Part shown: positions 43,681-52,616 of the stretch, piece by piece
Layout of the letters: every line of letters begins with the position of its first letter
Numbering within the stretch: the first letter of the stretch is position 1
NCBI RefSeq assembly: GCF_041359055.1
Contig: NZ_JBGJKZ010000001.1
Span: 620,001-684,000 of the forward strand
DNA: 64,000 nt
Source: Paenalcaligenes hominis_A
GTDB taxonomy: Bacteria > Pseudomonadota > Gammaproteobacteria > Burkholderiales > Burkholderiaceae_B
Direction of reading: 5' to 3'
Position numbers and translations under genes: made by a program
The notes under the pieces: generated by a model
The model's database searches: none
What the model saw: the letters and a program-made list of their open reading frames with translations, nothing else
What the model was told of the DNA's origin: nothing

Positions 43681-45996
43681 ATGAAAATTGAAGTGACAAC
43701 GCAGACTCCCTTAGTGGTAGTGCATATTATTTCCGGCTTAGGCCAAGGTGGTGCCGAGACGGTATTATATCGGCTAGTCACGGCCGGTCAGACACAAACT
43801 AAACACATCGTGGTGTCAATGAGTGACGCTGGTGTGTTTGGTGAACGCTTGCAGCAAGCAAACATAGAAGTGCACTGCTTGCATATGAAGGGCATGAGGC
43901 TTGTCACAGGGTGGTGGGCTTTACGGCGTTTACTAAAAGCGTTACAACCCGACGTGGTGCAAACTTGGATGTATCACGCCGATTTGCTTGGCGGGTTGGC
44001 AGCGCGCAGTGTGGGGATTAAAACCATTGCGTGGGGCATACGAAACTCGGGCGAAAACCTACATCACAGTAGTCTTAAAGCTCGAGCTGTGGCATCGTTA
44101 TCAGCCAAGGTGTCGGGTTGGCTGCCACAACAGATTGTAGCCTGTGCTGAAAACGCAGCGCGTAGACATAAGCAATGGGGCTATAAAGCCGAAAAAATGC
44201 GTGTCATACCTAATGGTTATGATTTAACTAAATGGCAGCCACACCCCGAGCAAGCAGCGGTATTACGGCAACAGCTAAACATCGCACCAGAGACGCCTTT
44301 ACTATTAACTGTGGGTCGTTGGAATCCTTTAAAAGATCACCCAAATTTATTATCTGCGCTAGGTAAACTAAAACGTGCGGGTAGCTCATGGCATGCAGTG
44401 CTAGTAGGCGATGGCATAGACGAGTCCAATCCGGAGCTTATGCGCTTAATTGCCCAAGAAGGGCTTCAGGACCGTATTACCTTATTAGGTCGGCGCGATG
44501 ACGTAGCTGTAATCATGGCAGCCGCTGATATCCATGTGTTATCAAGTAAAGCCGAAGGCTTTCCAAATGTGGTGTGCGAGGCCATGGTGTCCCATACCCT
44601 TTGCGTAGTAACAGACGTGGGCGATGCGGCTCGTATTGTGGCAGAGGAAGGAATTATAGTGCCGCCTCGTAATGCGCAAGCATTGGCTGCTGGCATAGAA
44701 AAAGCGTTGCAGTTAATGAATCACCCCGATGTGACGGTGCAGCTTGAGCGGGCTGCGCAACGAGTGGCGCAGCGTTATAGTCTGGCGACCATGGTGCAAA
44801 ATTACGAACAGCTTTGGTATGAAATGGTTGAGCAGTCTGATGGCACACCAGTGCTTGGTAGCGCTAAGGGTCAAGGGCCGGTATTACTTTATGTGGTGAA
44901 TAACCCTGCGTTTTTTGTGTCGCACCGTTTGCCTTTGGCAATAGCAGCTAAAAATGCAGGCTTTACTGTACAAGTGGCTACGATGGATGGCTCCGCCGTT
45001 GCACGGATCCGCGAGCTCGGCTTTACTCATCATAGTTTGCCTTTAAGTCGTAGCGGCAAAAATCCTCTGGCCGAGTTGCGCAGTATTTGGGCTATTTATC
45101 GTTTGTTTAAACGTGTGCAGCCGCAGGTAGTGCATGCAGTCACTATCAAGCCCGTCTTATACGGAGGCATTGCTGCACGCTTGGCACGCGTGCCTGGGTT
45201 TTTAGCCGCTGTTTCGGGTCTGGGTTATATTTTTACTAATGAGCGTGGCGGCCTGATGCGATGGGTGGCATTACGTTTGTATGGACTTGCTTTAAAGCAT
45301 CCACACAGTCGCGTTATTTTTCAAAACAGTAATGATCGAGATGTGTTGCTGAGTGCTGGGGTGGTGCGCAGTGAACAAGCTGTCCTAATTCGTGGCTCAG
45401 GGGTCGATCTAGACGCTTTTAATTATGTGCCCGAGCCTGATGGCCCCCCTGTGGCTTTGATGGTCTCAAGGTTGTTGCGTGATAAGGGCATTCATGAGTT
45501 CATTGCAGCGGCTCAAAAAAGCCAAGCCCAAGGTGAGTCATTAATTTGGCAAATAGCGGGTAGCCCAGACAAGGGCAATCCCGCCTCCGTAACCGCAGAG
45601 CAAATGACGCAATGGCATCAATCGGGCGTGATTCAGTGGTTGGGCGAGCAAACAAATATTGCAGGGCTCTACCACAAGTCGCATATAGCAGTGTTACCGT
45701 CCTATCGCGAGGGCCTGCCTAAATCCTTGATCGAGGCAGCAGCGTGTGGGCGCGCTGTGGTCACCACAGATGTGCCTGGTTGTAGGGATGCTATTGAGCC
45801 TAATGTGACAGGCCTTTTGGTGCCTGCACAGGATGCTGACGCACTGTATGAGGCCACGCTACGGCTGGCAAAAAATGAGGTAATGCGCCATCAGTTTGGA
45901 CGTGCTGGTCGCGATTTAGCCGAGCGTGCTTTTGATATTAATACCGTTATAGACACCCATTTGCGTTTATATGGGTATCTAGCTAAAAATAATTAA
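43681..45996 (+). CDS. Fused double GT4 glycosyltransferase
   Basis: From the ATG at 43681 (GGAG five bases before) the product is 771 residues holding two complete GT-B enzymes in tandem. Domain 1 (about 1-385) has HIISGLGQGGAETVLYRLV, LTVGRWNPLKDHPNLL and SSKAEGFPNVVCEAMV. Domain 2 (about 400-771) starts LLYVVNNPAFFVSHRLPLA, resembles PglA/WbpU-type first-sugar transferases (HAVTIKPVLYGGIAARLA, VSGLGYIFT) and has PSYREGLPKSLIEAAACGRA. Such a fusion would add two successive sugars. There is no frame break in the linker around residue 390. A terminator follows. Confidence 0.88.
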   Translation: MKIEVTTQTPLVVVHIISGLGQGGAETVLYRLVTAGQTQTKHIVVSMSDAGVFGERLQQANIEVHCLHMKGMRLVTGWWALRRLLKALQPDVVQTWMYHADLLGGLAARSVGIKTIAWGIRNSGENLHHSSLKARAVASLSAKVSGWLPQQIVACAENAARRHKQWGYKAEKMRVIPNGYDLTKWQPHPEQAAVLRQQLNIAPETPLLLTVGRWNPLKDHPNLLSALGKLKRAGSSWHAVLVGDGIDESNPELMRLIAQEGLQDRITLLGRRDDVAVIMAAADIHVLSSKAEGFPNVVCEAMVSHTLCVVTDVGDAARIVAEEGIIVPPRNAQALAAGIEKALQLMNHPDVTVQLERAAQRVAQRYSLATMVQNYEQLWYEMVEQSDGTPVLGSAKGQGPVLLYVVNNPAFFVSHRLPLAIAAKNAGFTVQVATMDGSAVARIRELGFTHHSLPLSRSGKNPLAELRSIWAIYRLFKRVQPQVVHAVTIKPVLYGGIAARLARVPGFLAAVSGLGYIFTNERGGLMRWVALRLYGLALKHPHSRVIFQNSNDRDVLLSAGVVRSEQAVLIRGSGVDLDAFNYVPEPDGPPVALMVSRLLRDKGIHEFIAAAQKSQAQGESLIWQIAGSPDKGNPASVTAEQMTQWHQSGVIQWLGEQTNIAGLYHKSHIAVLPSYREGLPKSLIEAAACGRAVVTTDVPGCRDAIEPNVTGLLVPAQDADALYEATLRLAKNEVMRHQFGRAGRDLAERAFDINTVIDTHLRLYGYLAKNN

Positions 45997-45999
45997 TCG

Positions 46000-46036
46000 A
46001 ACAGGCGGTGCTACATCTTATAGCTCCGCCTGTTTA
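46000..46036. terminator. Terminator between the glycan operon and algC
   Basis: AACAGGCGG / CCGCCTGTT (46000-46008, 46026-46034), with inner GCTA/TAGC pairing, lies between two converging genes. It can act for both directions, though T-runs are short. Confidence 0.7.
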
Positions 46037-46046
46037 GATATAAAAA

Positions 46047-47429
46047 TTAAAACGGTAGCTCTAAATCTGGTCTGAGCTGATGAATGGCTGCTTTGAATTC
46101 GGCTTGAATACGAGCCAAAGCGGTCTCGTTTTGGGCTTCAAAGCGTAATACGACGACAGGCGTGGTATTTGAGGCTCGCGCTAAACCAAAGCCATCCTCG
46201 TACTCGGCGCGGATACCGTCAATGGTGATATGCGCTTTAGCGCTTGGGAATTGGGCTTCATTAATAAGACGCTCTACAAAAGCATGAGGCTCGCCTTCGT
46301 TCATTTCTAGCTTCAGCTCGGGGGTGGATACGTCTTTAGGCAAGGCCTCAAGTACGGCGCTTGGGTTCTCGTAGCGCGACAAAATCTCTAATAGGCGGGC
46401 GGCGGTATATAACCCATCATCAAACCCATACCAACGTTCTTTAAAGAACGTATGGCCGCTCATTTCCCCTGCTAAAGGGGCGTTAGTTTCTGCTAGCTTG
46501 GCTTTAATTAATGAATGGCCTGTTTGCCACATCAGCGGTGTACCACCCGCTTCTTTAACCGCTAACGCCACATGACGGCTGCACTTTACATCAAAAATAA
46601 TGGTTTCGCCGGGGCGACGCGTCAAAATGTCTTGGGCATATAAGATAAGCTGGCGGTCTGGCCAAATGATTTCACCATTGCGTGTGACTACACCTAAGCG
46701 GTCGCCGTCGCCGTCAAAGGCCAAGCCCAGCTCAAAATCGTGCTCTTGCACGTGGCGAATTAAATCAACTAAGTTAGCTGGGTCGGCCGGATCGGGGTGG
46801 TGGTTGGGGAAGTTGCCATCGACTTCTTCGAACAAAATATCGGTTTCACACCCGAGCGCATCGAATAGTTGACGAGCTACAGCGCCAGCTACCCCATTAC
46901 CGCAATCTACCGCAACGCGCATGGGGCGGGCTAGATGGATACTGCTTTGCACTTCATTGATGTAGTTTTGAGTAATGCTTTGCTCAATGCGCTGACCAGG
47001 TTCATTGGTAACAGGAACGGGGTTAAGCATTAATTCGTAGAGTTGTTGGATATCATCGCCATGCAGGGTTTTGCCGGCTATCATCATTTTAAAGCCGTTG
47101 TATTCAGGCGGGTTGTGACTGCCAGTAATGGCAACCGCGCTTAACGTATGTAAGGTATTCGCGGCGTAATACACCAAAGGTGTAGGTGCTAAACCAATAT
47201 GGATGGTGTTGACACCGGCACGCTCAATACCTTGCATTAAGGCCTCCGCCAGCTCGGGGCTGCTGTGACGCCCATCGTAACCCACCACAATAGCGGGCAC
47301 CAGTGCCAAGGCGGCTTGAGTGCCTAGCGCGTAGCCTAACTTAAATGCAAAATCGGCATTGAGTTGAGCTGGAACAATGCCCCGAATGTCGTAGGCTTTA
47401 AATACTGAGGCGGGTAAAACAGTGGTCAT
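46047..47429 (-). CDS. algC: Phosphomannomutase/phosphoglucomutase, AlgC type
   Basis: The 460-residue enzyme moves phosphate between C6 and C1 of mannose or glucose, supplying precursors for GDP-mannose and UDP-glucose. It matches AlgC in length and motifs: FKAYDIRGIVP, the phosphoserine Ser104 in AITGSHNPPEYNGFK, the metal loop LAFDGDGDRLGVV, sugar-binding GEMSGHTFFKERWYGFDDG and phosphate-binding RASNTTPVVVLRFE. It is convergent to the glycan locus and probably feeds that and other surface polysaccharides. Confidence 0.95.
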   Translation of the reverse strand: MTTVLPASVFKAYDIRGIVPAQLNADFAFKLGYALGTQAALALVPAIVVGYDGRHSSPELAEALMQGIERAGVNTIHIGLAPTPLVYYAANTLHTLSAVAITGSHNPPEYNGFKMMIAGKTLHGDDIQQLYELMLNPVPVTNEPGQRIEQSITQNYINEVQSSIHLARPMRVAVDCGNGVAGAVARQLFDALGCETDILFEEVDGNFPNHHPDPADPANLVDLIRHVQEHDFELGLAFDGDGDRLGVVTRNGEIIWPDRQLILYAQDILTRRPGETIIFDVKCSRHVALAVKEAGGTPLMWQTGHSLIKAKLAETNAPLAGEMSGHTFFKERWYGFDDGLYTAARLLEILSRYENPSAVLEALPKDVSTPELKLEMNEGEPHAFVERLINEAQFPSAKAHITIDGIRAEYEDGFGLARASNTTPVVVLRFEAQNETALARIQAEFKAAIHQLRPDLELPF

Positions 47430-47535
47430 GCAACAGACTCCATGATTAAAATGAAATAATTCGTATTATCGCCGATTCACTGATAGGTTGCAGTGGCAAA
47501 GGGCAACACCTAACACACAGCAAAGAGGAAAAACC

Positions 47536-48957
47536 ATGATGAAGCTAGATGGCTTGGTGGATATAGTAGGGGCTGATCACGTCTTAGTTGGTGAGCAAAC
47601 TGCACCGTATGTGACGGATTGGCGTGGTCGGTTTAGTGGCGAAGCAGTCGCTGTGGTGCGCCCTGGGTCTACGGACGAAGTAGCGGCGGTGGTGCGCTGG
47701 GCCAATGAGCAGCGTTTGCCGCTTTTACCTCAGGGGGGCAACACCAGTTTATGCGGCGGTGCCACTCCTAGTGTAGAACCAGTGCTTATTTTATCTCTAT
47801 TACGCCTTAACCAAATACGAAGTATTGATACTGCTAATGACACCATCGTGGTGGAAGCAGGCTGTATTTTGCAACAAGTCCAAGACCATGCTGCTGCACA
47901 TCAACGCTTATTTCCTTTAAGCCTAGCTGCCGAGGGCAGTTGCACAATCGGCGGCAACCTAGCTACTAATGCCGGGGGCACTCAGGTATTGCGTTATGGA
48001 AATGCACGGGACTTAGCTTTAGGTCTAGAGGTAGTTACGGCGGATGGTCAAATTTGGCATGGGTTGCGCGGTTTACGTAAAGACAATACTGGTTACGATT
48101 TATGCAGTTTGTTTATAGGTAGTGAGGGTACGCTTGGCATCATTACGGCAGCGACGCTAAAGCTTTATCCTGTGCCTGTAGTGCAAAACACCGCTTTAGT
48201 GGCGGTGGATTCTCTAGAGGCTGCTGCGCAATTGCTGAGTTTGGCGCGTCAAGGGTTTGATGCGGGTTTAACTGCGTTCGAGGTCATGGCCCACAACTGT
48301 TTACAAGCAGTAGTGGAATGTTTTCCCGAGCAACGGCTCGCATTCAGCGGGGCAGCAGCTCAAGCCGCTTGGTTTGTGCTTATAGAGCTGTCAGATAATG
48401 AAAGTGATGCTCATGCACGACAGCGTCTTGAAACCGTATTAGGCCAAGCCTTAGAGCAAGAGCTAGCGTTAGACGTGATCATTGCGGAAAATTCGCGTCA
48501 AAGCCAAGAGCTATGGCATTTGCGTGAAAGTATTCCCTTGGCAGAAAAGGTTTTAGGTAAAAGCGTAAAGCACGATATTGGGGTACCTGTTTCCGAGGTA
48601 GCTAATTTTGTTACGCAAACCAATGCACTGATTCAACAGGCGTACCCTGGCGTGGAGCATGTTATTTTTGGTCATCTAGGTGATGGTAATTTGCACTACA
48701 ACGTGGCCAAAGGTAGTTATACCGAGGCCGAGGTACTGAGCTTTGAAAAAGCCATCTATAAGATTGTTTTTGATCAATTGCAGCGTGTTCAGGGTACCCT
48801 AAGCGCCGAACACGGCATTGGTCAATTAAAACGCGATTGGTTGGTGCTGTATCAAGACCCGGTCGAGCTCGCCCTAATGCGACAAATCAAGCAAGCCTTA
48901 GATCCTTTAAATTTAATGAACCCCGGTAAATTATTAGCCGATTCCTTACCCAAATAA
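47536..48957 (+). CDS. FAD-binding D-2-hydroxyacid dehydrogenase (GlcD / D-2-hydroxyglutarate dehydrogenase type)
   Basis: This 473-residue protein has a PCMH-type FAD domain (about residues 30-215: PQGGNTSLCGGATPS, GCTIGGNLATNAGG-like CTIGGNLATNAGGTQVLRYG, FIGSEGTLGIITAATLKL) and the FAD_oxidase_C domain ending in STEHGIG-like LSAEHGIGQLKRDWL. The metal-binding His lie in VIFGHLGDGNLHYNV. It oxidises a D-2-hydroxy acid such as D-2-hydroxyglutarate, D-lactate or glycolate. The ATG at 47536 after AGAGGAA is preferred over the frame start at 47488. No glcEF genes follow, favouring a single-subunit enzyme. Confidence 0.9.
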   Translation: MMKLDGLVDIVGADHVLVGEQTAPYVTDWRGRFSGEAVAVVRPGSTDEVAAVVRWANEQRLPLLPQGGNTSLCGGATPSVEPVLILSLLRLNQIRSIDTANDTIVVEAGCILQQVQDHAAAHQRLFPLSLAAEGSCTIGGNLATNAGGTQVLRYGNARDLALGLEVVTADGQIWHGLRGLRKDNTGYDLCSLFIGSEGTLGIITAATLKLYPVPVVQNTALVAVDSLEAAAQLLSLARQGFDAGLTAFEVMAHNCLQAVVECFPEQRLAFSGAAAQAAWFVLIELSDNESDAHARQRLETVLGQALEQELALDVIIAENSRQSQELWHLRESIPLAEKVLGKSVKHDIGVPVSEVANFVTQTNALIQQAYPGVEHVIFGHLGDGNLHYNVAKGSYTEAEVLSFEKAIYKIVFDQLQRVQGTLSAEHGIGQLKRDWLVLYQDPVELALMRQIKQALDPLNLMNPGKLLADSLPK

Positions 48958-48964
48958 CTGTTGT

Positions 48965-49669
48965 ATGTGCTTTTTTAATTCAGAATTAGGTCGTTATTAT
49001 AGTTTTCATACGGTATTGATTTTTTTATTGTTGGCTGGCTTAGCCAGTTGGTGGCAGTACCAACCTTTGGACTTAGCGCTATCTGCCCAGTATTTCGAAG
49101 CCAGCTCACAACAGTTTATTTATGCTAGGCAGCCGTTGGTGTATTTTTTTGGCAAGTACGCCATTTGGTTAATTCCGTTTGGGGGAGCCTTTGTGTGGGC
49201 GACGTATGGCATGGTCAAGGCACCTTTGGCGCTACGCAGCATGTATGTACGCATTGCTTTGTTTTTCTTTGGTTCGCCATTGGTCATAGGGGTTATTAAA
49301 CAGTTCACTGCTATGCCGCGCCCTATGTATTTAGAACAGTTTGGCGGTGATCAAGCTTTACCGATTAGCTTTTGGGCCCAAGGCTGGGCTCAAGGCGGTG
49401 GGGCTTTGCCTAGTGTGCATGCCACCTGCGGATTTATTTTTATTGCCGTGTATTACTTAGGGTGGGTACAAGCCAAGGCGCACTTGCGTTGGCTAGGTTT
49501 AGGCTTAGCGCTTGTGTTGGGGTTTGGTTTTGGGTATTTGCGGATTATGCAGGGTTACCATAGTTTAAGCCAAGTCTTATGGTCTCAAGCTTGCATTTGG
49601 TTATTTGCCAGTGTTTGGTTTGTCCCCGAATTAAAAAAAGCGGGGCAATTACGCCCCGCATGTGTTTAA
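48965..49669 (+). CDS. PAP2 family membrane phosphatase
   Basis: A 234-residue protein with about six helices and the three phosphatase motifs: KQFTAMPRP, LPSVHA (where PSGH is usual; Val replaces Gly) and the C-terminal RIMQGYHSLSQV, with His nucleophile aids present and a Ser-Leu-Ser in place of the more common SR pattern. It could act on lipid A, undecaprenyl pyrophosphate or phosphatidylglycerol phosphate; LpxE/LpxT-like placement is possible. It begins 7 nt after the dehydrogenase without a clear ribosome-binding site and overlaps the convergent DUF2783 gene by 4 nt. Confidence 0.82.
   Translation: MCFFNSELGRYYSFHTVLIFLLLAGLASWWQYQPLDLALSAQYFEASSQQFIYARQPLVYFFGKYAIWLIPFGGAFVWATYGMVKAPLALRSMYVRIALFFFGSPLVIGVIKQFTAMPRPMYLEQFGGDQALPISFWAQGWAQGGGALPSVHATCGFIFIAVYYLGWVQAKAHLRWLGLGLALVLGFGFGYLRIMQGYHSLSQVLWSQACIWLFASVWFVPELKKAGQLRPACV
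49633..49659 (-). terminator. Terminator of the DUF2783 operon inside the PAP2 coding end
   Basis: GCGGGGC / GCCCCGC (49640-49646, 49653-49659), with an A7 run at 49633-49639 that gives a U-tail on the minus strand. It ends the minus-strand operon although it lies wholly within the PAP2 gene. Confidence 0.8.
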
Positions 49670-49866
49670 TCGCTTTGCTCTGCTGTGCGCCGAGCATGCG
49701 CTATGGCTTCTTTGATTACGTGAATGTCGCCAAGGTGATTGCTAAGAATCAACACTAAGGCGGCGTTCATGGCATGACTTTGGCTGGTGCTTAAACCCTC
49801 GTGTGAGGCAATCAGGTGCGCATAAAAGTCATCCACCTTGGCGATATTTAATTCGGTATTTAACAT
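49666..49866 (-). CDS. DUF2783 domain protein
   Basis: This 66-residue alpha-helical protein (VDDFYAHLIASHEGLSTSQS, then MNAALVLILSNHLGD and HVIKEAIAHAR) matches the DUF2783 family, which I know mainly as the small companion of FAD-dependent aromatic hydroxylases. It is the last gene in the operon, 15 nt after the hydroxylase. Function unknown; a small accessory or chaperone subunit is conceivable. Confidence 0.75.
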   Translation of the reverse strand: MLNTELNIAKVDDFYAHLIASHEGLSTSQSHAMNAALVLILSNHLGDIHVIKEAIAHARRTAEQSD

Positions 49867-49881
49867 AGCAACTCCTTGGTA

Positions 49882-51528
49882 CTAATGACCGCACGCACGG
49901 TGCAAGGCCGCTTGAATTAATGTGGCATTAATATGACGCCACCGCGCCGTAAGGTGCTGGTCGGGGCGGAACAAATAGCAGGAGCCTGCTTGCGCATCGT
50001 ATCGCTGTTGCCAAGTTCCTGTGTTGTCGGTAAGCACATTTAACGATTGGTTATTAACTGCCAATGGGTGATCCGGTGTGTGGATGACCACTACAGATAA
50101 CGGCGTTAAGGTTTCGAGTGCCTGTATTTGGCTTAGGTCGTCGTTTGAGGGGTTGAACAGCGCTAAGCTAAACCCCTGTCCTAATTCGTTCAGCCACCAT
50201 TTGTCCTGTTGAGCCTGCTCTAGCGGTGCATCCGTTGCTGGCCCACCAAGCGCTACTGAGCCAACAAAAAGATCTTGGTCAGGCGTGTTTAGGTTGCTGT
50301 GTTCATAGGTGCTAGGAGTAGACAGTCGCCCACTGTTGACTAAGCTCCGTGCAAAGCTTAACTCTTTGGCTAAGCGCAAAACCGTGTTTCTAAAAAGTAA
50401 GCTGATCTCACTTTTTGGAGTAATGAAATCGGTAGAGCGGCTGGAGTGAGCTAGGTTTTCATCTGCGGCATAGCGGCGTTCGCTACAGTAGCTATCTAAT
50501 AAGGACTCAGGTGCTAGACCACGTAAATGTAAATCTAACTTCCATGCTAGATTGTCTGTATCTTGAATGCCACTATTTGCTCCGCGTGCGCCAAAGGGGG
50601 AAACGCGGTGTGCGGCATCGCCAGCAAACAAGACGCGGTTGAAGCGGAACTTATCCATGCGCTCGCAGGCAAAGGTATAAATACTGATCCACTCAAACTC
50701 AAACTCGTTATCCTCACCTAATAAAGCTTGAACACGAGGACGCACATTTTCTTCTTTTACTTCCTCAATGGGGTCTGCATCCCAGCCTAGTTGGAAGTCA
50801 ATCCGCCAGACGTCATCAGGTTGGCTATGGAGTAGGACGGATTGGTTTGGATGAAAGGGTGGGTCAAACCAAAACCAGCGTTCGGCTGGGTAAGATGCTT
50901 TCATGCGTACATCAGCAATCAAAAAGCGGTCTTGGAAAATACGACCTTGGCTAGATTGGCCTAAGAATGAACGTAAAGGGGAGCGAGCACCATCACACGC
51001 AATAAGCCAGTCGGCACGTAATTGGTAAGTGCCATCAGGGGTGGTGATGCCCAACTGAGCATGATCCGTGTGATTTTCTAGCGCAGTAACTTTATGCTTT
51101 GAGCGAATTTCTACGCCAAGCTCTATGGCGCGTTCGTATAAATAGCCCTCGCAGTAATACTGCTGCAGGTTAATAAATGCAGGACGTCGATGTTGCGGCT
51201 CGGGCAATAAGTTGAAATTCCAAACCTCTTCATCACGAAAGAATACTTTACCTATATTCCACGATACGCCTTTTTGTACCATGCGTTCGCCTACGCCTAG
51301 ACGATCCCAGATATCGAGGGTTCGTTTGGCAAAGCAAATGGCGCGGGAACCCGCCGAGAAATGATGATCATCATCAATTACAATTACTTTTTGGCCGCGC
51401 AAAGCAAGATCAATCGCCATCCCTAAACCTACTGGCCCCGCTCCAACAACCACGATGGGATGGTGCTCATCGTGGTTTGGGGTGGGGGCGATAGGCAACT
51501 GCATTGTTTGATAGTTGGTCTCTAACAC
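49882..51528 (-). CDS. FAD-dependent aromatic hydroxylase, MhpA-like
   Basis: The 548-residue product belongs to the class A flavoprotein monooxygenases (PheA/MhpA/UbiH superfamily). It has the FAD motif VVVGAGPVGLGMAIDLALRGQ, the second motif DGARSPLRSFLG, and RVLFAGDAAHRVSPFGARGANSGIQD. The thioredoxin-like C-terminal domain is present (about residues 410-548). GTG at 51528 is preferred because AAGGAG lies six bases before it; a GTG at 51543 is possible. Similarity to 3-(3-hydroxyphenyl)propionate hydroxylase suggests ring hydroxylation of a phenolic acid, but no mhpBCDFE genes are near. Confidence 0.87.
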   Translation of the reverse strand: MLETNYQTMQLPIAPTPNHDEHHPIVVVGAGPVGLGMAIDLALRGQKVIVIDDDHHFSAGSRAICFAKRTLDIWDRLGVGERMVQKGVSWNIGKVFFRDEEVWNFNLLPEPQHRRPAFINLQQYYCEGYLYERAIELGVEIRSKHKVTALENHTDHAQLGITTPDGTYQLRADWLIACDGARSPLRSFLGQSSQGRIFQDRFLIADVRMKASYPAERWFWFDPPFHPNQSVLLHSQPDDVWRIDFQLGWDADPIEEVKEENVRPRVQALLGEDNEFEFEWISIYTFACERMDKFRFNRVLFAGDAAHRVSPFGARGANSGIQDTDNLAWKLDLHLRGLAPESLLDSYCSERRYAADENLAHSSRSTDFITPKSEISLLFRNTVLRLAKELSFARSLVNSGRLSTPSTYEHSNLNTPDQDLFVGSVALGGPATDAPLEQAQQDKWWLNELGQGFSLALFNPSNDDLSQIQALETLTPLSVVVIHTPDHPLAVNNQSLNVLTDNTGTWQQRYDAQAGSCYLFRPDQHLTARWRHINATLIQAALHRACGH

Positions 51529-51564
51529 CCTTGTCTCCTTCACCTGTGTTCTTGTAAGAGGGCT

Positions 51565-52524
51565 TTAGCCTTCGAGCTGTTTCCACATTTCGATATCGCG
51601 TTCAGCCGTCCAAATGCGTGGCTCATCGTGGCCCGTGGCCTCGTCGTACGCGCGAGATACATCAAACGGCATGCAGTGGTCGAAAATGACCCAGTCTGCG
51701 TAGCGGGGTTTCATAAAGTCGTAGGTTTCACGGTAAATGGTTTTGAGGTCTTTGCCTTCGGCAACGCCTTGATTAACGCAGGTATAGAGATCGGTCAAAA
51801 AGGCACGGGTTCCAGCCAGCGCTTTACGTACTTCGGTGGCATTTTTCAATGCTGGGCCACGACCAGGAACCATTTTCTCGGCCTCAAACTCGGCTAAGTT
51901 ATCTAGAGTATGTGGCCATTCGCGGAAATAGCAATCGCCTGCATAAGGGGTGGATTGGTATTCAACTAAGTCGCCGGCAAAGAGAATTTTTTGCTCGGGT
52001 AACCAAGCAATGGTGTCGCCTTTGGTGTGTCCGCGGCCTACTTGCATGATGTGTACTTCTAAGTTGCCCAAGTCCACGGTCATGAAGCCATCGAAGGTCA
52101 TGGTAGGCCAAGTTAGGCCTGCGGGTACGGACTCAACGTTGCGAAATAAACGGGGGAAGCGACCGATTTCACTGGCTTTGTCCTCTTCGCCGCGCTCGAC
52201 AATGAGGTCATAGGTATCGCGACTGGCAATGATTTCTTGTGCGTTGTAGGCTGAGGCACCCAAAACGCGTACGGCATGGTAGTGCGAAAGTAAGATGTAT
52301 TTGATGGGCTTGTCAGTGACTTCGCGTACACGACGAATTACGTCTTCTGCCATGACAGGTGTGGCTTGGGTATCAATGACCATGACAGCATCGTCCCCAA
52401 TAATAATGCCAGTATTGGGATCGCCTTCGGCGGTATAAGCGTAAGCGTTGTCAGATAGTTTTTCAAAAGAGACAACTTTGTCTTCCATATCACCATGAGA
52501 AGCAAACTGTTTAGGTGCGGTCAT
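51565..52524 (-). CDS. Metallo-beta-lactamase-fold hydrolase with variant metal motif
   Basis: From the ATG at 52524 (GGAGAAA before it) the product is 319 residues. The MBL fold is clear: IIIGDDAVMVIDTQAT, LLSHYHAVRVLGAS, QVGRGHTKGDTIAWLP, LFAGDLVEY and a final FDHCMPFDVSR. The motif that is normally HxHxDH reads His81-Tyr-His83-Ala-Val85-Arg86, so the Asp and His ligands of the second metal are missing. One metal may remain, or activity may differ. First gene of the operon with the hydroxylase and DUF2783 protein; it may hydrolyse a ring-cleavage or ester product. Confidence 0.87.
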   Translation of the reverse strand: MTAPKQFASHGDMEDKVVSFEKLSDNAYAYTAEGDPNTGIIIGDDAVMVIDTQATPVMAEDVIRRVREVTDKPIKYILLSHYHAVRVLGASAYNAQEIIASRDTYDLIVERGEEDKASEIGRFPRLFRNVESVPAGLTWPTMTFDGFMTVDLGNLEVHIMQVGRGHTKGDTIAWLPEQKILFAGDLVEYQSTPYAGDCYFREWPHTLDNLAEFEAEKMVPGRGPALKNATEVRKALAGTRAFLTDLYTCVNQGVAEGKDLKTIYRETYDFMKPRYADWVIFDHCMPFDVSRAYDEATGHDEPRIWTAERDIEMWKQLEG

Positions 52525-52567
52525 CGTATTTCTCCATGAGTTTATCAATGCTTAAATAGTAGCTGCA

Positions 52568-52592
52568 TATTCGTTTATATACAATCTATTCG
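52568..52592. promoter_or_regulatory. Direct repeats upstream of the MBL operon
   Basis: TATTCG occurs at 52568-52573 and again at 52587-52592, 19 bp apart (near two helical turns), in the AT-rich region before the MBL start. This could be a tandem regulator site. No regulator gene is adjacent. Confidence 0.3.
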
Positions 52593-52616
52593 ATATAGGT
52601 GAATTCCATGAGTGTG

